Of a stretch of DNA of 64,000 nucleotides, positions 15,545 to 22,605 are shown in pieces (position 1 is the first letter of the stretch; the number at the start of each line of letters is the position of its first letter). The DNA lies in NCBI RefSeq assembly GCF_003202405.1, contig NZ_QJHL01000001.1:434001-498000 (forward strand), read 5' to 3'. The notes beneath the pieces were generated by a model, which saw only the letters and a program-made list of their open reading frames with translations, made no database searches and was not told where the DNA came from. The translations under genes and the position numbers were made by a program. Origin of the DNA: Flavobacterium hydrophilum (GTDB taxonomy: Bacteria > Bacteroidota > Bacteroidia > Flavobacteriales > Flavobacteriaceae).

Positions 15545-17319
15545 TGATCATGAAGACAAAAACGATATTCAGTTTAAAAATTATAACACTTTTCTCTTTT
15601 ATTTTTCTCTTTACCAGTTGTACAGACCTGGATGAGGTGGTACTGGATGAAGTATTAGGTGGCGAAGCATCGGATCCTGCCGGTGCATTGGCTGCAGCTT
15701 ATGACAGATTAGGGGACAGAACATTTACAGATCACGGAGGTGTTTTTTCGCTACAGGAATATACTACCGACGAAGCTATTTTGCCAACCCGCGGAAGTGA
15801 CTGGGGAGATGGTGGAAAATGGAGAGACATGCACGAATTTACCTGGACTTCCAACAATGCTATCGTTGTGGATAACTGGAATTTACTGACCAACGGAATT
15901 ACACGTTCGCTGACTGCAATTAAAGCTATTGAAGAAAGTACGATTCCTGAAAAAACGATATTTTTAGCCGAAGCTAAAGCACTTCTGGCATTTTATACCT
16001 ACCACACTTTAGATTTGTACGGACAGGCTCCATACAAAGATCCGAAGATTTTAAACGCCCCTTTACAGGTTTTTAAAGCAGATACTCAAATTGATAAATT
16101 AATTACAGAAGTAGAAGCTTTGATACCCGATTTGGCTGATTTTGGCACACAACGAACTCACCACGGAAGATTCACAAAACAGGCAGCTTACGCTTTTTTA
16201 AGTACCATGTATTTAAACCGTGCGGTTTTTAAAGACCGTTATAATGCCACTTCAAACTTCAATTTCAATGAAGCGGCCGTATCAGGTACAGGAACCGACA
16301 TGGATCGTGTTATTTATTACACTTCATTGTTGATTGACTCAGGGAAATTTTCTTTAGAAAGTGATTATTTCAAAAACTTTGCAAGAGATAATAATAATGG
16401 TAAAGAGCTTATTTTTGCCATCTCTCAAAAAATCGATGGGATCCGTAACGGTTCAAACAGTTTTGCGTATGTGTGTGTAGAGCGTAACCAGAGAGCTTCT
16501 GCCCTAAACAGAGGAACAAATGCCGCTTGTACAACTCCAGAATTCTATGCAAGCTGGGACGGTAATCATGATGATCCAAGATTTCATCAGCATTATCAAT
16601 ATGCAGATGGTACATGGTTTATGAATGACGGTACAGACGTAAGTGTTCCTGCAACAGACATGGTGCCAAACAGCAGTCCGGCGACACCTTGGTTTCACTT
16701 CAACAGAGGAATTCAGGCTGGTCCCCAGTATGGTCCTAAATTATTGACATCAGCATCTCTTGAAATGGTAGGGAACCGTATTAAAGTTTCTCCTCTGTAC
16801 ATGGAAAAAAGTGCCACTACAAGAATGGATTTTACACCATCCTTAACCTTTACAAAACCGCTGGAATCTGTTTTTGCCCAAAACGAAATCAATCAGGGAG
16901 CCCGTATATTTAAATATGAATTTGATCCCGAAGGAGGAAACGGTAATAGCAATGTGGATATTTCGCTCTTCCGTTTAGGAGGAATGTATGCCATGAGAGC
17001 CGAGGCTTATTTCAGAAAAGGAAGTGATGGTTTAGCAATGAGCGATTTAAATAAATTGCGTACCAGCAGAAACAGGGAATCCTTATTTGCAAATGCTCCC
17101 GGAAAAGCGCTTACTACTTTAGATGCAGCGCAATTATATAAAGAATTAGGTTTCGAATTGTATTGGGAACTACAGAGAAGACCACAAAGCATGCGTTTCG
17201 GAAAGTTTGATTTGGCCGGAACTGCAAAACCGGTTACAGAACCTTACAGAAGATTTTTCCCGATTCCGCAAACGGTTATTGATGCAAAAGATTTAGACCA
17301 AAATGAAGGATATAAATAA
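15544..17319 (+). CDS. SusD/RagB family surface substrate-binding lipoprotein
   Basis: A 591-residue lipoprotein; lipobox LFTSC near residue 26 is followed by TDLDEV, an acidic surface-export-like signal. The body is the helical TPR-like SusD fold (ALLAFYTYHTLDLYGQAPY is the typical early helix; the C-terminal QRRPQSMRFGKFD and YRRFFPIPQTVIDAK segments are the usual SusD ending). It caps the SusC barrel and captures substrate at the cell surface. The first ATG overlaps the SusC stop by one base; a second ATG two codons on (15550) gives MKTKT and may be the real start. A terminator follows at 17351-17383. Confidence 0.93.
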   Translation: MIMKTKTIFSLKIITLFSFIFLFTSCTDLDEVVLDEVLGGEASDPAGALAAAYDRLGDRTFTDHGGVFSLQEYTTDEAILPTRGSDWGDGGKWRDMHEFTWTSNNAIVVDNWNLLTNGITRSLTAIKAIEESTIPEKTIFLAEAKALLAFYTYHTLDLYGQAPYKDPKILNAPLQVFKADTQIDKLITEVEALIPDLADFGTQRTHHGRFTKQAAYAFLSTMYLNRAVFKDRYNATSNFNFNEAAVSGTGTDMDRVIYYTSLLIDSGKFSLESDYFKNFARDNNNGKELIFAISQKIDGIRNGSNSFAYVCVERNQRASALNRGTNAACTTPEFYASWDGNHDDPRFHQHYQYADGTWFMNDGTDVSVPATDMVPNSSPATPWFHFNRGIQAGPQYGPKLLTSASLEMVGNRIKVSPLYMEKSATTRMDFTPSLTFTKPLESVFAQNEINQGARIFKYEFDPEGGNGNSNVDISLFRLGGMYAMRAEAYFRKGSDGLAMSDLNKLRTSRNRESLFANAPGKALTTLDAAQLYKELGFELYWELQRRPQSMRFGKFDLAGTAKPVTEPYRRFFPIPQTVIDAKDLDQNEGYK

Positions 17320-17350
17320 GTTAGTGTGTTAGTTTGTTTTTTGACAAAAC

Positions 17351-17383
17351 GCCTGTTTCGAAAGAGACAGGCTTTTGTTTTTT
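17351..17383 (+). terminator. Intrinsic terminator after susD
   Basis: Stem GCCTGT...ACAGGC (outer arms 17351-17356 and 17367-17372, extended by weaker inner pairs) followed by TTTTGTTTTTT, about 30 nt after the SusD stop. It closes the sigma/FecR/SusC/SusD unit. Confidence 0.75.
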
Positions 17384-17530
17384 AATGAGGAGCTTGTTCC
17401 GGCTGTCCGCTATATTCCCGCTAACAAAAACTACGGCAAAAAAGCCTTGTTTTTCTAAAGCGGGAGATGCCGCTTTCATCTGGGCTAGGGCAGAGGTTTT
17501 TATAAGGACGACAGTGTAGTATTTAACATC
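17384..17530. repeat. Probable dispersed intergenic element next to the terminator
   Basis: GC-richer segment with words such as GGCTGTCCGCTATA and GATGCCGCTTTCATC lying between the susD terminator and the cassette region. A shorter related word (CTGTCCGCTATA) occurs at 25142-25153, also next to a terminator. Two overlapping antisense frames of about 60-70 codons here are not convincing as genes. I read it as a terminator-associated repeat remnant. Confidence 0.35.
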
Positions 17531-17548
17531 CAACAAATAAACAACCCT

Positions 17549-17581
17549 TTTGATTATTGTAAGAAAAAATAAATATATTTG
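17549..17581 (+). promoter_or_regulatory. Promoter reading into the cassette-like array
   Basis: TTTG (17549-17552), 21 nt, TATATTTG (17574-17581) matches the Bacteroidota consensus. The transcript would start near 17588, cross the 9-bp left boundary of the first cassette and enter the YcxB-like gene 115 nt later. Its position, outside the first boundary and pointing inward, is what an array promoter would need. Confidence 0.6.
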
Positions 17582-17663
17582 AAACTTACTAATACTGATG
17601 TTTGTCAGACATAGCCACCCGATTTAAGGTGGATAAGTCGGATATTGTCGCACATATATACGA

Positions 17664-17672
17664 GTTGGTGGC
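17664..17672. repeat. Left boundary of cassette 1 (GTTGGTGGC)
   Basis: This 9-mer lies 30 nt before the YcxB-like start. Its exact reverse complement GCCACCAAC is at 18219-18227, where it leads straight into the 105-bp direct repeat. The pair brackets one gene. See the array finding. Confidence 0.55.
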
Positions 17673-17702
17673 AAGTTCACCGCAGAATCAAGAATCCAAC
17701 AT

Positions 17703-18254
17703 ATGAAATTTGAAATACCTTTTGACGAAAGTATCTACAAACAACAAATCGAATTGACCTTTAAACAATCTTGGTTACATTCTCAAGCTGAAACAAAAAA
17801 ATTAGCAATAATTGCGATTGTCTTTGTTTGTCTTGGAATTGCTATTCTTTATGGAGATGGAGATATTGGAAAATTATTTTTGATTATTGGAATCATATCT
17901 CTTGCTGTTTTTGCATATCGTTTGCAACGTTACAAAAAGGCAAAAAACACAACTCAAAATTTGATGATTGAAGCTATAAAAGTTTGGGAAACAAATCCAA
18001 TAAGTTTATGGAAATTTGAAAATGATTTTTTTAGATTTAAATTCTACGGCGGAGATTATAAAATTAATTGGGACACTCTTAAACATTTTGAAGTCGTTGA
18101 AAATACTCTTTTCTTTGGATTCAAAAAAAATGGAAATTATTACACATTGTCAGAAAATGAAGTTGGGAAAGATGATTTTTTGAAAATTGTTGAATTCGTA
18201 AAGCAGAGAATAGAACCAGCCACCAACAGCTACTACAACGGATTTGGGCAATAA
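17703..18254 (+). CDS. YcxB-like membrane protein, cassette gene 1
   Basis: A 183-residue protein with two adjacent membrane spans (~residues 36-56 and 58-76) and a C-terminal ~75-residue domain containing NDFFRFKFYGGDYKINWDTL, the pattern of YcxB-like domains of unknown function. The last ten codons and the stop (18225-18254) are supplied by the downstream 105-bp repeat, so the tail TNSYYNGFGQ is a repeat-derived end, not part of the fold. The gene has its own upstream promoter and is bracketed by 9-bp inverted repeats. AT-rich, like the next two genes. Function unknown; some such proteins accompany polymorphic toxin loci. Confidence 0.7.
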   Translation: MKFEIPFDESIYKQQIELTFKQSWLHSQAETKKLAIIAIVFVCLGIAILYGDGDIGKLFLIIGIISLAVFAYRLQRYKKAKNTTQNLMIEAIKVWETNPISLWKFENDFFRFKFYGGDYKINWDTLKHFEVVENTLFFGFKKNGNYYTLSENEVGKDDFLKIVEFVKQRIEPATNSYYNGFGQ

Positions 18255-18328
18255 GCTTAATGGAAAGATGGTTTTGTATTTGGGATGATTTGGCAAATCC
18301 GAAGAATGGGCTTAATTTAATCCCAAAC
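18219..18328. repeat. Cassette end repeat, copy 1
   Basis: Begins with the 9-mer GCCACCAAC (complement of 17664-17672) and continues as a 105-bp unit at 18224-18328 that recurs at 19146-19250 with, by my hand alignment, 8 mismatches and no gaps. Inside, CGGATTTG and CAAATCCG can pair (8 bp), as can TTGGGAT and ATCCCAA, so the single strand would fold. It overlaps the 3' end of the YcxB-like gene and supplies its stop codon. Confidence 0.75.
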
Positions 18329-18340
18329 TGCTTGTAGCGC

Positions 18341-18463
18341 GAGAACGTCAGGCTGTGAAAAAACTAAAATCAACGTCTTGAGAATCTCATATTTGAGATT
18401 TTTCTCCGGTAGCTCTCCGAATACTTTCTAAATTTGAAGAGGTTTTTTCACAGACTGACGTTG
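18341..18463. repeat. Long hairpin adjoining the start of cassette 2
   Basis: AACGTCAGGCTGTGAAAAAAC near 18344 and its complement near 18442-18462 (one mismatch over 21 nt) enclose about 80 nt. The right arm runs directly into GTTGTGCGT, the left boundary of cassette 2. It could be a folded recombination site or a transcription stop; no T-run follows the outer stem. Together with the repeat copy 1 it fills the 254-nt gap between genes. Confidence 0.55.
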
Positions 18464-18468
18464 TGCGT
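18460..18468. repeat. Left boundary of cassette 2 (GTTGTGCGT)
   Basis: Exact reverse complement ACGCACAAC is at 19141-19149, just after the SMI1/KNR4 gene and again leading into AGCTACTA of the 105-bp repeat. The pair is different in sequence from that of cassette 1 but holds the same relative position. Confidence 0.55.
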
Positions 18469-18508
18469 CATTTTAGCCCGAATGAAACTTAAATAAAATC
18501 AAACTTAA

Positions 18509-19132
18509 ATGGTAATAGAAAAAGAACAAATTTCTAAGCTTAAAAAAATTGATGGAAATGGTTTTTTTAAGAAAAATCCATTTCAAATATTTGGTTCCCA
18601 AAAGCATAAATACGAACTAAATTATTGTTTATCAGAGGAAAAAATATTAGACTTTGAAAAAACAAATCAAATTGAGCTACCATTAGAATACAGAGATTTT
18701 ATAAAAAACATAGGAAATGGAGGAGTTGGTCCGGCATATGGAGTTTTCAAGTTAGAAGATTGGAATTTTGAACTTGATATTGAAAACAGGAATTTTCTAA
18801 ATGAAAATTTTCCATATACAGAAAAGTACAATTTAACATTTGCCGGAAATGAAAATGATGAAGATTATATTGAAAGTGAAGAATTTGCAAATTGGGAATT
18901 AGAATATTTTAGCGAAAAACATATTTATGGCAGTATCAGAATTTGTCATTATGGATGCGGAATTTATTGTTTTTTGGTTATTTCAGGATTAGAAAAAGGA
19001 AATATCTGGCTTGATTCCAGAGTAAATGACGAAGGGATATATCCATTTTCGACAGAAACTAACTCGAGATATAATTTTGCAGAATGGTATAATGAATGGA
19101 TAAATGAAAGCTTGAAAAAACTGAATAAATAA
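18509..19132 (+). CDS. SMI1/KNR4 family protein (immunity-like), cassette gene 2
   Basis: A 207-residue soluble protein. The SMI1/KNR4 superfamily pattern begins near residue 45 with EEKILDFEKTNQIELPLEYRDFIKNIGNGGVG and continues with the FxLxDW-like segment (YGVFKLEDWN) and a C-terminal CHYGCGIYCFLVISG and NFAEWYNEWI. In bacteria this fold is a very common antidote to polymorphic toxins. No toxin gene is adjacent here, so it would be an orphan immunity gene carried in a cassette. It is bracketed by its own 9-bp inverted repeat (18460-18468 and 19141-19149) and by two copies of structured repeat DNA. Confidence 0.82.
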   Translation: MVIEKEQISKLKKIDGNGFFKKNPFQIFGSQKHKYELNYCLSEEKILDFEKTNQIELPLEYRDFIKNIGNGGVGPAYGVFKLEDWNFELDIENRNFLNENFPYTEKYNLTFAGNENDEDYIESEEFANWELEYFSEKHIYGSIRICHYGCGIYCFLVISGLEKGNIWLDSRVNDEGIYPFSTETNSRYNFAEWYNEWINESLKKLNK

Positions 19133-19140
19133 AAAAACGA

Positions 19141-19250
19141 ACGCACAACAGCTACTAAAACGGATTTGAGCAATAGGCTTAATGGAAAGTTGGTTTTGTA
19201 TTTGGGATGATTTGGCAAATCCGAAAATAGGGCTTAATTTAGTCCCAAAC
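19141..19250. repeat. Cassette end repeat, copy 2
   Basis: Begins with ACGCACAAC (complement of the left boundary 18460-18468) and holds the second copy of the 105-bp unit (19146-19250). It follows the SMI1/KNR4 stop at once. The same internal pairs CGGATTTG/CAAATCCG are kept even though scattered bases differ from copy 1, which suggests the fold matters. Confidence 0.75.
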
Positions 19251-19253
19251 CCA

Positions 19254-19328
19254 CGCTACGCAAAGTCTTTTTTCAGACTTTGCGTAATTTTAAAATCGTG
19301 TTACAATCCGTAAAATTGTCAAAAGTCC
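19254..19328. repeat. Second repeat family, copy a (hairpin ACGCAAAGTC)
   Basis: A roughly 75-bp segment with a perfect 10-bp hairpin (19258-19267 and 19276-19285), followed by AATTTTAAAATC. A second copy is at 19921-19995. The two copies flank the hypothetical secreted protein gene. The hairpin resembles a terminator though the tail is only partly T-rich. The remaining 90 nt before the next gene contain GTTAGCGAG (19371-19379), a possible third cassette boundary. Confidence 0.65.
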
Positions 19329-19417
19329 TTGGCTCGGCAAAGGGTACAATCTCCGGTTTCCGTATCGGCGGTTAGCGAGCTAAAATTAGTGGTAAGTAAC
19401 ATTTAAAACTTAAAAAA

Positions 19418-19906
19418 ATGAAAACGAAACTTTCTATATCAATTCTTATTTGTTGTTTATCACTTTACGGACAAGAAAATGTTGATTTTGAACAAAAAGC
19501 CTTCGAGTTTTATAAAGATTCTATAATCAATAAGACTTCATCAAAAATTAACTTAGTAGTTAAAGTTCAGGATTATAATTATTGGAAATCAGATTGTACA
19601 GAAAAATTTATGCTTAAATGGCAAGATACAATGGTTGGAGGTACAGACAACCTTGAAGTTAAAAATATTATTTTAAGCAATGACAATAGATTTAAACTGA
19701 TTAATAAATTTAAAAAAGGTGATTATCCAAGAACTTTTGTCATAGCAAATCTGAAAAAGAATAAAAACCAAAACCAAAACCAAAACCAAAACTTTGTTAC
19801 TATTGTCGAAAGCTACAAAGACGAAGTCATAAATTATCTTTTTGAAATGGATATTTATGGAAAAGTTAAAAGTTGGTGTAAAGGAAAATGGATTGGAGAA
19901 AATTAA
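19418..19906 (+). CDS. Hypothetical exported protein with in-frame NQ repeat, cassette gene 3
   Basis: A 162-residue protein; signal peptide MKTKLSISILICCLSLYGQ, so exported. The mature part has two cysteines (CTEKF and SWCKG) and no domain I recognise. Near residue 117 four AAAACC hexamers (19764-19787) encode a KNQNQNQNQN run, a length-variable-looking linker. The gene is flanked by the 75-bp repeats at 19254 and 19921. Its left side has GTTAGCGAG (19371-19379) and its right side CTCGCTA (19919-19925), a partial match to the boundary pattern of the first two cassettes, as if the right end had lost the 105-bp unit. Confidence 0.65.
   Translation: MKTKLSISILICCLSLYGQENVDFEQKAFEFYKDSIINKTSSKINLVVKVQDYNYWKSDCTEKFMLKWQDTMVGGTDNLEVKNIILSNDNRFKLINKFKKGDYPRTFVIANLKKNKNQNQNQNQNFVTIVESYKDEVINYLFEMDIYGKVKSWCKGKWIGEN
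19764..19792 (+). repeat. Hexanucleotide tandem repeat (AAAACC)4
   Basis: Four perfect AAAACC units and a partial fifth inside cassette gene 3. Because the unit is six bases, gain or loss would add or remove Asn-Gln pairs without breaking the frame. Confidence 0.85.
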
Positions 19907-19920
19907 AACCAGCCTTACCT

Positions 19921-19995
19921 CGCTACGCAAAGTCTTTTTCAGACTTTGCGTAATTTTAAAATCATCTTCCAATCTATAAAAGTCTCAAAAGTCTC
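19921..19995. repeat. Second repeat family, copy b
   Basis: Shares the CGCTACGCAAAGTC hairpin (19925-19934 and 19942-19951) and the following AATTTTAAAATC with the copy at 19254. It begins 14 nt after the stop of cassette gene 3. The 105-bp unit that precedes copy a is missing here. The rest of the 299-nt gap up to the next kinase gene is AT-rich with no other feature seen. Confidence 0.65.
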
Positions 19996-20205
19996 CTGAC
20001 TTTTAACAGGAATCCCTTAAGCCAACCATCTAATTTCATTAAAATCCAAACAAACATTTAAAGAATTTAGCAAACCTATTGCTTCAAAGTTTCTTTTAAA
20101 ACCCCAAACCAAGTATATTTACATAAAGTAAAAAAATTGGAAAAAGTTATATTTAGGACTTGAATCAGTCATACTAAACTGACTTTATCTTTAAAATAGA
20201 TTTTA

Positions 20206-21861
20206 ATGAACATCAAAACATTAATACTGATTATAATTAATAGTTTAATCGCATTGGTAATTGCTTTGCTGTCTTTTTCATCCTACCAGCAGTTTTCAAA
20301 CGTTTTGAACGATCGTATTTTACTGCAGTTAAATTCTATTAAAACACTCAAGCAAAACCAGATTGAGCATTTATTAAAATCGGAGTGGGAGCGATTTGAA
20401 GCTTCCGAATTGTACAGCCAAAACATTGATACTACGTTATTAAAACTTCCGGACAGTATTAAAAACAGAAATGGTATTTACGATTTTACTGCGTATCATG
20501 TGGCTAAAAAAACAACAATAGGTTTTATCTCCAATTCGAAAAGAGGTAGAATGATTAAAGTTTTAGATTACAATAAAATTAAACAAATACTTCTTGAACG
20601 TACCGGAATGGGAGACAGTGGCGAATCCTATCTTGTGGGTGCCGATTTCCGAATGCGTTCCCAATCCCGTTTTTATCCTAATAAAATTCCTTACACCATT
20701 ACTGTTAAAACAAAAGGGGTAACCAATGCTTTTAAAGGGATAAACGGCAGAGGTGTTTTTGAGGATTACAGAGGTATTGAGGTATATAGTGTTTACAGTC
20801 TCATAGTGGTTGGAAACTTAAAAATGGTTATTCTGTCTGAAATAGATGTTGATGAGGTTACGCTCCCTTTAAAAGAGTTGAAGCAAAGACTTTTAGGTTT
20901 AACGCTTGCTATTTTTTTATTGGCTGTTATGCTTTCTCTTTTTCTGACAAGATTTATCACCAACCCAATCAAGAATATGCAAAAAAGTCTCCGGATTATG
21001 GCACAAGGAGACTATAACCAAACCAATGAATTTATAAAAAATTCTACCGAAATAAAGGAAATGTTTGATGCCCTGGCAAATTTGAAAGCTTCTTTGCAGG
21101 GTGCCGTAAAATTCTCTGATGATATTGGGAAAATGAATTTACATTCCGACTTTAAACCTAAAAGTTCTAATGACCTGCTGGGAAAAAGTCTTTTAGCGAT
21201 GAGAGATAAGTTGATAGAGTTTAGAAATAATGAAGAAAATACTCGAATACAATCAAAACGGATGCTCGTAAACGGTTTGGAAGATGAAAGGCGCCGACTT
21301 TCGAGAGAGCTCCATGATGGTGTAGGTCCGTATTTAACCTCTTTGAAGCACTACATTGAAAACAGGGTTAAAAATGAATTGAAGAAAGCAGAAATGAAGA
21401 AAATAGTAGATGATACCATTTCTGAAATCAGGTTGATGTCAAATGCCTTAATGCCTGCTTCAATAGATGATTTTGGAATTGGAGTTACTTTAACCAACTT
21501 TATTGAAAGCCTGAAAAAATCGACAACTGTAACTATTGAATACGAAGATTTAACCCAACAGGAAAATTCTAATATTACCAACCATCAGGCGATTAATCTT
21601 TTTAGGATAACCCAGGAGCTGATTAATAATTCATTAAAACATGCTGATGCAACAAATATCCGGATTACCCTTTCAGAATTCGATGAATTTATTTCTCTTT
21701 TTTATTTTGATGATGGAATTGGGTTTGATATAACCACTGTTAAATTAGGTTTAGGAATTATTAACATCAAAGAACGTGTAGAAATTTGCAATGGTACTAT
21801 TACCATCAATGCAGCTCCCGGAAACACAACCTTTGAAATCGAATTACCCATAGAATTATGA
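20206..21861 (+). CDS. Cache/HAMP sensor histidine kinase (HisKA_3 family)
   Basis: A 551-residue kinase. Span 1 is at residues ~5-27; a periplasmic double-Cache-like sensor follows (~30-225) with the TGMGDSGESYLVG segment typical of Cache domains; span 2 is ~229-250; HAMP ~250-300; then a HisKA_3 domain with phospho-acceptor H370 in SRELHDGVGP and HATPase_c with NNSLKHA, DDGIGFD and LGLGIINIKER. Cache domains bind small extracellular molecules. Its stop overlaps the response regulator start by four bases (ATGA), so the pair is translationally coupled. The ligand is unknown. Confidence 0.93.
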   Translation: MNIKTLILIIINSLIALVIALLSFSSYQQFSNVLNDRILLQLNSIKTLKQNQIEHLLKSEWERFEASELYSQNIDTTLLKLPDSIKNRNGIYDFTAYHVAKKTTIGFISNSKRGRMIKVLDYNKIKQILLERTGMGDSGESYLVGADFRMRSQSRFYPNKIPYTITVKTKGVTNAFKGINGRGVFEDYRGIEVYSVYSLIVVGNLKMVILSEIDVDEVTLPLKELKQRLLGLTLAIFLLAVMLSLFLTRFITNPIKNMQKSLRIMAQGDYNQTNEFIKNSTEIKEMFDALANLKASLQGAVKFSDDIGKMNLHSDFKPKSSNDLLGKSLLAMRDKLIEFRNNEENTRIQSKRMLVNGLEDERRRLSRELHDGVGPYLTSLKHYIENRVKNELKKAEMKKIVDDTISEIRLMSNALMPASIDDFGIGVTLTNFIESLKKSTTVTIEYEDLTQQENSNITNHQAINLFRITQELINNSLKHADATNIRITLSEFDEFISLFYFDDGIGFDITTVKLGLGIINIKERVEICNGTITINAAPGNTTFEIELPIEL

Positions 21862-22490
21862 GCGAAATCAAATTAATAATAGCAGATGATCATGAGCTTT
21901 TTCGAAATGGATTGGCTGAGCTCCTTAGAAAACATGACGATATAAAAATAGTTAAAACGGTTGGGGATGGTTTAGAGTTTATGGAATTGATAAACAGCCA
22001 GTTTGAAGCTGATATCGTATTGCTGGACATTACGATGCCCAATATGGATGGTTTTCAGGTTTTAAAAGAATTAAAAAACGCCACTTCTGATATAAAACCT
22101 ATTGTGATTTCGATGCACAATGATGGCAATTATATCGCTAAATGCGCTAAAATGGGGGCTTACGGATACCTGTTAAAAAATACAGATGAAGCGGAATTGA
22201 TTCTTGCCATAAGAAGCGTTGCTAATGGGAAAAAATATTTTAGTGCTGAAATTTCTGAAAAAATGATCAACTTTATGTCAACGCAAAGCATCAGTGAAGA
22301 TGTTTTGTCGAATAAGGAGACAGAAGTTTTAGGTTTGATTTCTAAGGGTTTAACAACGAAAGAAATTGCTGCTAAACTATTTGTAAGTTCACGTACCATA
22401 GAAACCCATCGTGCCAATATTTTGAAAAAATTAGAAGTAAAAAATACCGCCGAACTCATTAAAAAAGCAGCAAAAATGAATTTAATATAG
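21858..22490 (+). CDS. NarL/FixJ-type response regulator
   Basis: A 210-residue regulator. Receiver: IADDHELF acidic pair near residues 9-11, phospho-acceptor D57 in VLLDITMPNMDG, conserved S/K pair (VISMHND, LLKNTD). The C-terminal LuxR-type HTH spans ~145-205 with LSNKETEVLGLISKGLTTKEIAAKLFVSSRTIETHRANILKKL as the core. It is coupled to the kinase upstream. A 20-bp palindrome (22509-22528) lies 18 nt after its stop and about 80 nt before the next gene, making the small secreted protein a plausible target. Confidence 0.95.
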   Translation: MSEIKLIIADDHELFRNGLAELLRKHDDIKIVKTVGDGLEFMELINSQFEADIVLLDITMPNMDGFQVLKELKNATSDIKPIVISMHNDGNYIAKCAKMGAYGYLLKNTDEAELILAIRSVANGKKYFSAEISEKMINFMSTQSISEDVLSNKETEVLGLISKGLTTKEIAAKLFVSSRTIETHRANILKKLEVKNTAELIKKAAKMNLI

Positions 22491-22508
22491 TGCATTAAAA
22501 ATAACAGC

Positions 22509-22528
22509 TATCCGTATAAATACGGATA
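22509..22528. promoter_or_regulatory. Palindromic operator candidate TATCCGTAT-AA-ATACGGATA
   Basis: Nine-bp perfect arms around two bases, located 46-65 nt upstream of the TAACTTTG -7 element of the small secreted protein gene. Position and symmetry suit activation by a dimeric regulator such as the NarL-type protein encoded just before it. Confidence 0.55.
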
Positions 22529-22573
22529 CAGATTGGGTAGATTCACATAATCCTAAAAGCCTGTTACTGATTG

Positions 22574-22581
22574 TAACTTTG
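22574..22581 (+). promoter_or_regulatory. -7 element of the small secreted protein gene
   Basis: TAACTTTG, an exact TAnnTTTG match 25 nt before the start at 22606. A good -33 TTG is missing at the usual distance, consistent with a promoter that needs an activator. Confidence 0.5.
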
Positions 22582-22605
22582 AAAAAACAGTAAAAAGTAA
22601 CAGTC

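Noticed and set aside
17321..17536. Overlapping 60-70 codon frames after susD on both strands
   Set aside because: They cover a terminator and a probable repeat remnant, have no domain, and use unlikely starts.
17664..19379. A classical class 1-type integron
   Set aside because: Boundaries do not fit GTTRRRY beyond the GTT, repeats are longer than usual attC sites and there is no intI gene in the window. Kept only as integron-like.
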